Positions 1 through 8,095 of a stretch of DNA of 17,028 bases are shown piece by piece (position 1 is the first letter of the stretch; every line of letters starts with the position of its first letter). The stretch comes from Clostridia bacterium (GTDB lineage Bacteria > Bacillota > Clostridia > Lachnospirales > WQUN01): assembly GCA_025997155.1 (NCBI GenBank), contig BNUF01000042.1:1-17028 (forward strand). The letters run 5' to 3'. The position numbers and the translations under genes are program-made. The notes below the pieces were generated by a model. That model searched no databases, was not told where the DNA came from, and saw only the letters and a program-made list of their open reading frames with translations.

Positions 1-75
1 TTCGGTTATATTAATCTTCAGCCATTGCGTTCGCACCCGCGACGATTTCGGTTATTTCTTGTGTAATCGCCGCCT
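1..75. repeat. Left arm of 75-bp perfect inverted repeat
   Basis: These 75 bases are the exact reverse complement of positions 342-416, the last codons of atpG plus the start of the atpG-atpD spacer. The match stops abruptly at base 76 (opposite 341). As a result the minus strand here spells the C-terminal residues of the gamma subunit ([20 protein letters not shown]) out of context. It begins exactly at the window edge, so a chimeric or fold-back contig end is the simplest explanation. A real local inversion or duplication is possible. Confidence 0.95.
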
Positions 76-76
76 T

Positions 77-1835
<1,759 letters not shown>

Positions 1836-1844
1836 GAGGTTCGT

Positions 1845-2261
1845 ATGGCAGACACTTTTACCCTTAGAATTTTGACGCCTGAAAAACAATTCGCTGACGA
1901 ACCGGCGGAGGAGATTATTTTTACCACCCCCGAGGGGCGTGTCGGAATACTGGCGCACCATATGTCTATGTTTGCGGCGGTCGCCGAGGAAACCATAGAA
2001 ATAAAACGGGACGGCGTGTGGAAAGTCGCCGCCGCCGGGCAGGGATTTGCCGAGATTTTTGACAACAAAGCCGATTTCTACCTCGATACCGTGGAATGGG
2101 CGGACGAAATCGACGCCGTTCGCGCCCGCGAGGCGTTGAAACGCGCCGAGGAACGCCTTAAACACGAGACCGACCACATTGAGTACCTTCGTACGCAAAG
2201 CTCCCTTTCGCGCGCTCTTGCGCGTATTAAGGCGGCGGAAACACAATCTCATTCTCAATAG
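1845..2261 (+). CDS. atpC: ATP synthase F1 subunit epsilon
   Basis: Small rotor subunit that binds gamma and the c-ring and can inhibit ATP hydrolysis through its C-terminal helices. The 138-residue length is typical. The N-terminal beta-sandwich (residues about 1-85) contains the conserved GRVGILAHHMSM stretch, equivalent to the family motif G-x-hydrophobic-x-hydrophobic-L-x-x-H. A charged helical hairpin follows (about 90-135, AREALKRAEERLKHE and onward). An ideal AGGAGG overlapping the atpD stop lies 5 bases before the ATG. It is the last gene of the ATP synthase operon, and a terminator starts 3 bases after the stop. Confidence 0.97.
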   Translation: MADTFTLRILTPEKQFADEPAEEIIFTTPEGRVGILAHHMSMFAAVAEETIEIKRDGVWKVAAAGQGFAEIFDNKADFYLDTVEWADEIDAVRAREALKRAEERLKHETDHIEYLRTQSSLSRALARIKAAETQSHSQ

Positions 2262-2263
2262 TA

Positions 2264-2300
2264 AAAACCCCCGCCCAACAATTTGTTCGGCGGGGGTTTT
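2264..2300 (+). terminator. Rho-independent terminator after atpC
   Basis: A perfect 12-bp stem pairs AAAACCCCCGCC (2264-2275) with GGCGGGGGTTTT (2289-2300). The loop can itself pair AAC with GTT. The A-rich left flank and TTTT on the right make it potentially bidirectional, ending the atp operon on the plus strand and any minus-strand transcript coming from the spacer. Confidence 0.93.
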
Positions 2301-2414
2301 AGTTAATAAATACCCCCTCTACAACCGCGTTTTGTTCCGCGCGGCAAGCGTAGGGGAAACTTTGTTTCTGTGCAAATTCAAAATAAGTCATTTTATAACC
2401 CCCACAGTTTGTAC

Positions 2415-2444
2415 TTGGTTTTTAGTATTAAAATACGCTATAAT
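2415..2444 (+). promoter_or_regulatory. Candidate sigma-A promoter, orphan
   Basis: TTGGTT (2415-2420), an 18-base spacer and a perfect TATAAT (2439-2444) are followed by a T-run. It points rightward into sequence with no clear plus-strand gene, running antisense to the small ORF at 2469-2717 and toward the hairpins at 2825-2939. Visible by match to consensus only; AT-rich spacers give chance matches. Confidence 0.4.
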
Positions 2445-2468
2445 TTTTTGTGACACGCAAATATCTGG

Positions 2469-2717
2469 CTAAGAATACAGTTGCGCGTCGGCTTTATTTC
2501 TGCACCTCTGAAAAATAAACGCCGTAAAGTTATATGTGTCCGATTGCGACAATGCGTCGGGTTCGTTTTCGTTATCCGATTCCAAAAAAGGATTTCGACG
2601 CTGAGAAGACATATCCCTAATATAAAGCCATAGACCTCGAAACAACCAACCGAGAACAAAAACGGTAAAAATCCTAACAATAAATTCAAAAGTAGAAGTT
2701 AAAACAACAAAACCCAT
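2469..2717 (-). CDS. Possible small membrane protein (82 aa)
   Basis: Not recognised. The start ATG at 2717 is preceded by GGGGGTG, an acceptable ribosome binding site 3 bases away. An upstream in-frame TTG at 2729 would put that site inside the gene and is rejected. Residues about 3-33 are hydrophobic and aromatic (VVLTSTFEFIVRIFTVFVLG, then WLFRGLWLYI) and form one long or two short membrane spans. A polar, Ser/Asn/Asp-rich tail follows, then a Cys- and Arg-containing end. The topology of hydrophobic N-terminus and hydrophilic C-terminus is protein-like, but codon bias is weak and no family is evident. It lies alone between addB and the atp terminator on the addB strand, 237 bases beyond the addB stop. 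A chance ORF is a real alternative; another frame is also open over much of this stretch. Confidence 0.35.
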   Translation of the reverse strand: MGFVVLTSTFEFIVRIFTVFVLGWLFRGLWLYIRDMSSQRRNPFLESDNENEPDALSQSDTYNFTAFIFQRCRNKADAQLYS

Positions 2718-2953
2718 AAACACCCCCAAATAATCAATAAAATTGTTATATAACTTTGTCTTTCGCGAGCCCTTGACTACAATAATACAAATGTCCGCCT
2801 GGGGGAATGAGTGAGCCGACGAACATATCTTTTGAGATATACTTTGTTATGTAGCAGGAGCAAGTGCAAACGTTACCACAACTTGGTAAGAAAATCGACC
2901 GTAAACTATTCGTTAAATGTGCATTTGGCGAATAGTTTATAAAATAAATCATA
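2718..2953. other. Spacer with three hairpins, no clear gene
   Basis: No convincing gene is seen. Three dyads follow one another: 2825-2840 (stem ATATCT/AGATAT), 2873-2889 (TTACCA/TGGTAA) and 2902-2939 (11-bp stem). On the minus strand a 72-codon frame (2746-2964) runs through with a Cys cluster, SCGNVCTCSCY. It overlaps the addB end and has no ribosome binding site. On the plus strand a 15-codon frame (2807-2854) and a 23-codon GTG frame (2864-2935, AGGAG 3 bases upstream) are in the same register, separated by one TAG. Which strand matters, if either, is not decided by the sequence. Confidence 0.5.
2902..2939. terminator. Hairpin 14 bases after addB stop, possible operon end
   Basis: An 11-bp perfect stem pairs TAAACTATTCG (2902-2912) with CGAATAGTTTA (2929-2939), and an inner AAATG/CATTT stem sits inside. 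Between the two stems, TT faces GG. On plus-strand RNA these are U-G pairs, so the helix is continuous; on minus-strand RNA they are A-C mismatches. It lies just past the addB stop where a terminator is expected, but no proper T-run follows on the minus strand. It may therefore be a 3'-end stabiliser or part of a plus-strand RNA instead. Confidence 0.45.
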
Positions 2954-5944
2954 TCAGTGGGCATAAACCAAGTCTATTTGGCACACAGTTTTAAACTTGC
3001 AATATTCGCAAGTTGTTGGATTTATATCAATTTTCCCGCTTACAATGTTTTCCGCGATTTCCACTGCTTTTTTATTGGCGCAGTTCATTAGGTTTTGAAA
3101 TTCGTCTAGTGGGAGGACTACACCATTTGATGATTTGAATGTACCTTTATCCATATGCGGGATTACATCGTCAAGAACGAGACCGGACATTTTGAATTCG
3201 TTTAATATATCCGCAGTTTTCAAGTTATCTTCTTTTATTTTATCTGAATCTAAAACCGGGTCGTTTATATAAAAATAAAACATTCCGCCGGGCATTTTTT
3301 TATTGGAAAGAATGATATCCTCATTTTTTACGAGAACATTGAGATATAGTACAAGTTGTAATTGAGTTCCGTTATGCACGTTTGGTAACGAGAATTTTTT
3401 TGAACCTGTTTTGTAGTCGATAATTTTGATATATATTTTGTCGTCGATTGACACCGCGTCAACTCTGTCTATACGTCCGCGAAGAAGTAACTTTCTTCCG
3501 CCGTTTATATCTATTTGGGTATTGAACTCGTGTTCTAACGCCCACACATCAAATTTCCCCAATTTAATATGTTCAATCAACGCCCATATAGATTTTTTCG
3601 CGACGCGGGAGACACGGGTTATGACATGTTCGTTTGTATTCCAAATTTCGCGTGTGTCGTCTTGTTTTACTTGTTCGACCGCGTCATTGACTAATTTATC
3701 AATAAGACTGTCATTCACGTGTTCCCACGGTGTATTTGTGTCGTTTAACTTTCTTGAAAATATTTCCAATATATTATGGAAAAAGTTGCCTAAATCCAGT
3801 GAATCAACCTGATATATTTTTCTCTCATCAATTTCCAGATTATACTGGGCGAAATACGCAAAGGGACATTGCGCGTATTTTTCAAGGCGTGACACGGAGG
3901 AACTTATTTCGTTCGTATACAAAAAATCAGTAGTTTCTTTAGACAAATTTTCCTGTATGGATTTCCCTGATTTCAGCGTATTTATTTTATCGAACACATC
4001 GTCAATTTCTGTTTTATAATAATCAAGAACGGCGAGTTGCGTTTCCGTCAAATTACGCGACTTAATAAGCCTTCCTATATCTTTCCTAGCGGAGGCTTTC
4101 GTTTTGATGAAATCGTTGTTTGCAGCTTTACGCGCAAAAGTTTCGTCGATTATATTCGCCTTATACAACGCCGTGCCGTCAAGTGTTGATAATGGATAAC
4201 TCGCGTACAAGGATTCCGACGGTTTAGCGAAGAGAGTATACAAGTATATTTTTTGCCGCAACACCTGTTTATTCAGTCCGTGCGCGACATTAAGCCCCAA
4301 CCGCCGCAAAGTTTCGCGTTCGTTGTCGGAGATAAGCCCTTTGTCGCCGATTGCAAGCGCGTTTTCGGTCATTCCCGCAAGAAACAAAACCCTAACGGAG
4401 GGAAGCCTTGAGCGGTTTATGTCGCCGACGACGACCCTATCTCTCGTAGGCGGAATCATTCCCATATCGATTCCTTCAATCCCCGCCCCCAAAATCTCCG
4501 AAAATTCTTTTGCCGTTACTTTTTTGCCCCCCAAGACGGAAACCATTTCGTCGAAACAATTGTTAATCGACAGCCACACTTGTGAAAATTCTGGAGGTAT
4601 ATTGATTTTCTCCAAAACTTTGTATATACGTACAGAAAAATCTTTGACCGTTTGTTCTTTTCTAAGCCCTTTCGTAAAGGGGTCTACTATTTCCTTTATT
4701 TGCGCTTTTATATCGTTTATTTTCTCGAGGTTATATTTCGCCCGTCCGTAAGTCCATTCCGGCAAACTCCACTTTCTTCCGTTTATCCCAAATTCAATAC
4801 AATAGTTTTCAAAATCAAATAAATCGTCTTTTTCAATGTGTAACATTCGCGTTTTCAGAAATCTGAAGACACTTTCATATGCCCAGTTGCGGTAAGCGAT
4901 TTCCGGCAAGGCGCGGACTGTCTCCGTAAGCGGGTTTGTAATAATATCGCGTTTTACGTCTGTGAAAATCGGTATATTATACTGCTTGAAAATACCCTGT
5001 ATTATTTTTTTGTAACCTGACAGATTCGCCGCCGACACGGCTATTTCGTAATACCTGTATCCTTCGTCGCGAGTAAGCCGCAAAATTTCACAAGCGATAT
5101 TCTCGACTTCTTCATATATATTCGCGTAGGGTGTCTCGAATTTTCGCGGGTTATTGAACGCCTTACCCAAAGTAACTTTTTCTATCTCTAGGTTAAGGAT
5201 TTTGCCTATATCTGTTAGTTCCTGAAATGTTTGAACAGGTTCAAAATACACATTGGAACTATTCGGTTTATACGTAAGGGATATTGTCGTTTTATGGGCG
5301 AGTTGTATTATTTTGGTAAGCAACCTCATTTCCTGCGGCGTAAAACTGAAAAACCCGTCAATCCAAACACATACATTTTGAATGTACTCCGACTCCCCTA
5401 TCACCCGCTCCAGCAAATCGAGAGAAACGTCAACGCTTATACATTCATTTTGAATGTATCTATCGTACTCATAATAAATTTTGCAAATGTCCCCTACTTT
5501 CTGCGCCAGATTCCGATACAGTCCGCTTTTTTCCAAAAAAATCAAGAGTTCATCAGGCAGAATTCTATATTTGTAAAATTCTGTAATCAACTCTGACAGT
5601 TCGTTTATAAAGCCCTGCTTACATTTTATATCCAAATCCATACAAATCTTGCGTAATATCATACATTTCCCAATAGAGGTAACGTTTTTTTGCGTACTGA
5701 TTCCGACCTCTGAAAAAATATGATACGAAAGGCGGTTAAAACTCAAAACCTGAAGCCGCATAAGCGTATTGTCAAACGCGTGGACAAGTTCGTTTTCTGT
5801 TTGAAGCGTAAATTGTTCGGGAACGATATAAAGCAAGTTTTTCCCCGTATCGGAAGGATTGTTGGCGTACTCATAGATGTCGTTCTGCATAAACAATGTT
5901 TTACCCGAACCCTCACCGCCGAGTATTAAGCGCAATCCTCCCAT
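2954..5944 (-). CDS. addB: AddB: helicase-nuclease subunit B
   Basis: Subunit of the AddAB helicase-nuclease, which processes double-strand breaks for RecA-dependent repair and degrades foreign linear DNA. The product has 996 residues, somewhat shorter than B. subtilis AddB (about 1,166). The N-terminal P-loop is GGEGSGKT (residues 9-16). The C-terminal RecB-type nuclease has GRIDRVD and then IIDYKTG with Asp843 and Lys845. Four cysteines expected to hold the AddB 4Fe-4S cluster are present: Cys693 (QCPFAYF) and C979-x2-C982-x5-C988. The start is set by AAGGAGAG 6 bases before the ATG at 5944; a longer frame to 6007 would overlap radC. It is the last gene of the operon, 13 bases after radC. 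No addA follows, unlike the usual addB-addA pairing. Confidence 0.93.
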   Translation of the reverse strand: MGGLRLILGGEGSGKTLFMQNDIYEYANNPSDTGKNLLYIVPEQFTLQTENELVHAFDNTLMRLQVLSFNRLSYHIFSEVGISTQKNVTSIGKCMILRKICMDLDIKCKQGFINELSELITEFYKYRILPDELLIFLEKSGLYRNLAQKVGDICKIYYEYDRYIQNECISVDVSLDLLERVIGESEYIQNVCVWIDGFFSFTPQEMRLLTKIIQLAHKTTISLTYKPNSSNVYFEPVQTFQELTDIGKILNLEIEKVTLGKAFNNPRKFETPYANIYEEVENIACEILRLTRDEGYRYYEIAVSAANLSGYKKIIQGIFKQYNIPIFTDVKRDIITNPLTETVRALPEIAYRNWAYESVFRFLKTRMLHIEKDDLFDFENYCIEFGINGRKWSLPEWTYGRAKYNLEKINDIKAQIKEIVDPFTKGLRKEQTVKDFSVRIYKVLEKINIPPEFSQVWLSINNCFDEMVSVLGGKKVTAKEFSEILGAGIEGIDMGMIPPTRDRVVVGDINRSRLPSVRVLFLAGMTENALAIGDKGLISDNERETLRRLGLNVAHGLNKQVLRQKIYLYTLFAKPSESLYASYPLSTLDGTALYKANIIDETFARKAANNDFIKTKASARKDIGRLIKSRNLTETQLAVLDYYKTEIDDVFDKINTLKSGKSIQENLSKETTDFLYTNEISSSVSRLEKYAQCPFAYFAQYNLEIDERKIYQVDSLDLGNFFHNILEIFSRKLNDTNTPWEHVNDSLIDKLVNDAVEQVKQDDTREIWNTNEHVITRVSRVAKKSIWALIEHIKLGKFDVWALEHEFNTQIDINGGRKLLLRGRIDRVDAVSIDDKIYIKIIDYKTGSKKFSLPNVHNGTQLQLVLYLNVLVKNEDIILSNKKMPGGMFYFYINDPVLDSDKIKEDNLKTADILNEFKMSGLVLDDVIPHMDKGTFKSSNGVVLPLDEFQNLMNCANKKAVEIAENIVSGKIDINPTTCEYCKFKTVCQIDLVYAH

Positions 5945-5957
5945 TACAATTCTCTCC

Positions 5958-6653
5958 TTACATACGATTGTGTTCGGCGAAACTATAATAATGCTCCCCG
6001 CCGACAATTATGTGGTCAATTACAGCAATGTTTAGGTCGGACATAGTGCTTTTGATAGCGAACGTCGTCGCTATATCGGCGGAGGACGGGAGCAAATCCG
6101 TACTCGGGTGGTTGTGCGAAAGCACGATTGACGTCGCGTTGAACCTCATAGCGCAATCGGCAATGTCGCGCATACAAACATCTGCTTGCGTAATGCCGCC
6201 CTCCGAAATCATCTGTTGAGTTATAAGCCGTCTCTTTGAATCCAAACAAATACAGTAAAAACGCTCATTCGTAAACCCCTTCAAAAGAGACAGGGCAAAC
6301 GCGCCTAATTTATTCGACGTTTCGAGCGACGGTTTGTCCCCAAACAGCCATTTCGAGTTAAGCCGCGCCAATTCGGGAATCATAGAAACCAATATAGCGC
6401 TCGCGTCCCCTACTCCGCACCTTTTAACAATGTCCCTAGGGTTAGCCGAGATTAAGTTACCGATTGTGCCAAATTCCGCAATCATTCTATGCGCGAGTTC
6501 ATTCGTATCACGGCGCGGCACACTGAAAAACAGCAGAAACTCCAAAATCTGGTGGTCATTAAACCCCGAAAATCCGCCGTTCTCCAAGTATCTTTTTCTC
6601 ATTCGCTGTCTGTGGTTTGCGTGTATATCCTCTTTGTCATTGTCTTTCGCCAT
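5958..6653 (-). CDS. radC: RadC/YeeS-type JAMM domain protein
   Basis: RadC family protein; its biochemical role is uncertain despite the historical DNA-repair name. It is 231 residues, normal for the family. A helix-hairpin-helix-like N-terminal half (NDHQILEFLLFFSVPRRDTN, then IVKRCGVGDASAI) precedes the JAMM metalloprotease-like domain. The metal-site residues are Glu151 (SEGG), then His180-x-His182 and Asp193 in SHNHPSTDLLPSSAD. The gene sits between fmt and addB, with the AGGGGG upstream of its ATG overlapping the fmt stop; the spacing of about 11 bases is long. Its stop codon lies in the addB ribosome binding site, which suggests coupled translation. RadC with AddB fits a repair-themed operon end, but this is inference from context. 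Confidence 0.93.
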   Translation of the reverse strand: MAKDNDKEDIHANHRQRMRKRYLENGGFSGFNDHQILEFLLFFSVPRRDTNELAHRMIAEFGTIGNLISANPRDIVKRCGVGDASAILVSMIPELARLNSKWLFGDKPSLETSNKLGAFALSLLKGFTNERFYCICLDSKRRLITQQMISEGGITQADVCMRDIADCAMRFNATSIVLSHNHPSTDLLPSSADIATTFAIKSTMSDLNIAVIDHIIVGGEHYYSFAEHNRM

Positions 6654-6668
6654 AGACTACTACGCCCC

Positions 6669-7598
6669 CTAATTGAAAAAATCTCCTACACGTATGTTAT
6701 GCCCCCTTGCGTATGCTAACGCGTCCATACGTTTCGACGACTGCGCTTGTATTTCTGATATACATATAGTATCGGTAAAAGTTTTGATAATAATACCGTT
6801 TTTTTTGTCGATTTCGACGACTTGTCCCGCTCTCGCCTCAAAATCCTTATAATAAGGCTTAGCTTCCCAGATTTTGATAACTTCTCCCTGATAACGAGTA
6901 TACGCGGTATCAAAAGGAGCAAGCCCGCGTACTAAATTGACAATACTTTGCACGTCTTTATTAAAATCAATAAGTCCTGTTTCTTTATTAATCATAGGGG
7001 CGTATGTCGACAACGAGTCGTCTTGTTTTGTGTACACGGCACTTCCGCACTCAATTTGCGTAAGTGCCGATAAAAGTAATTCGCCGCCCAAAACCGCCAA
7101 TTTCTCAAACATTGTCCCAGCTGTATCAGTTTCTTCTATTATAATAGCTTTTGAGAGAATCATATCGCCCGTGTCGAGCCCTTTATCCATACGCATAATC
7201 GTCACGCCCGTTTCGCGTTCGCCGTTTATAATGCTATGCTGAATCGGCGCAGCTCCCCGATATTTCGGCAAAAGTGACGCGTGAACGTTCACGCACCCAA
7301 ATTTTGGAATATCCAAGATTTCCTGTGACAAAATCTGCCCGTATGCCGCCACGACAAAAATATCCGCGTTCGCTTTCCTCAGCTCCGCGATATTTTCGGC
7401 TTTTTTAATTTTCTCTGGCTGAAAAACAGGAATCCCCTCTTGCAGCGCAAATTCCTTGACGGGAGGCGGAGTTATCACGCGCTTGCGTCCCAAAGGTTTA
7501 TCGGGTTGCGTAACGGCGAGCACAACCTCGTGATTTTTCATAATTTCAGCAAAAACACTTTTGGCGAACGTCGGAGTACCCATAAAAACTATCTTCAT
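6669..7598 (-). CDS. fmt: Methionyl-tRNA formyltransferase
   Basis: Transfers a formyl group from 10-formyltetrahydrofolate to Met-tRNA(fMet) for translation initiation. It is 309 residues, the family norm. The N-terminal Rossmann-like domain begins MKIVFMGTPTFAK. The catalytic and folate-site residues are seen in VNVHASLLPKYRGAAPIQ (Asn104, His106) and LDTGDM (Asp145). The C-terminal domain (about 205-309) carries the usual tRNA-binding beta-barrel sequence, including VRGLAPFDTAYT. The ATG overlaps the def stop as TAATG, so the deformylase and formyltransferase genes, which remove and add the same group, are translationally coupled. Confidence 0.98.
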   Translation of the reverse strand: MKIVFMGTPTFAKSVFAEIMKNHEVVLAVTQPDKPLGRKRVITPPPVKEFALQEGIPVFQPEKIKKAENIAELRKANADIFVVAAYGQILSQEILDIPKFGCVNVHASLLPKYRGAAPIQHSIINGERETGVTIMRMDKGLDTGDMILSKAIIIEETDTAGTMFEKLAVLGGELLLSALTQIECGSAVYTKQDDSLSTYAPMINKETGLIDFNKDVQSIVNLVRGLAPFDTAYTRYQGEVIKIWEAKPYYKDFEARAGQVVEIDKKNGIIIKTFTDTICISEIQAQSSKRMDALAYARGHNIRVGDFFN

Positions 7599-8074
7599 TA
7601 CTCTTCCTCATCGTCGGACGGCTTGCGGTGTCTGAAAACCGTCGCCCTGTCCTTATACAAAATTCCGTCTAGGTGGTCGACTTCGTGGGCGACGATTATC
7701 GCCAGCCGTTCCTCCGCGGGCATCGTGTGTTCGTCGCCCTTGCGGTCGGTGTACGTCACAACAAGTTTATTCGGGCGTTCAACGTCCCCGACCATTCCGG
7801 GAATCGACAAACACGCCTCTTGACTGCGCTGTGTTCCGTCCATGTCCGTGATTTCAGGGTTTATCATCTCGTAAACCGTACCCTCATGCTCGATAACGAC
7901 GGCGCGTTTGAGTATGCCGACTTGCGGAGCGGCAAGCCCCGCGCCGCTGCTGTGTTTCATCGTGTCGACCATATCGTCCAGCAAAATCATAACGCCTTTT
8001 GTGATATCCGTGACAGGTTTAGATTTTTTCCGCAAGAGAGAGTCTCCGTCAACCCGTAAGTTTCGTAAAGCCAT
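7598..8074 (-). CDS. def: Peptide deformylase
   Basis: Metal-dependent hydrolase removing the N-formyl group from nascent proteins. It is 158 residues. All three family motifs are present: GAGLAAPQVG (44-53), EACLS (86-90, Cys88 as metal ligand; the usual form is EGCLS) and HEVDH (130-134), whose two histidines bind the metal while Glu131 is catalytic. The C-terminus ends in an acidic tail. A GGAGGA lies about 9 bases before the ATG. The gene begins 22 bases after the priA stop and overlaps fmt by one base. Confidence 0.98.
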   Translation of the reverse strand: MALRNLRVDGDSLLRKKSKPVTDITKGVMILLDDMVDTMKHSSGAGLAAPQVGILKRAVVIEHEGTVYEMINPEITDMDGTQRSQEACLSIPGMVGDVERPNKLVVTYTDRKGDEHTMPAEERLAIIVAHEVDHLDGILYKDRATVFRHRKPSDDEEE

Positions 8075-8095
8075 TTTGCTTATCCTCCATAATAT

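Noticed and set aside
2774..2803. TTGACT as a -35 element
   Set aside because: No acceptable -10 lies 15-19 bases downstream (the bases there are CGCCTG-like).
2807..2935. Single gene decoded by reading through the TAG at 2852
   Set aside because: atpD and atpC in this window end in TAG, so it is an ordinary stop here. The register match may be a decayed gene or chance.
2746..2964. 72-codon Cys-containing minus-strand ORF as a peptide precursor gene
   Set aside because: Its start overlaps the addB end, there is no ribosome binding site, and no maturation enzyme gene is nearby; kept only as an observation.
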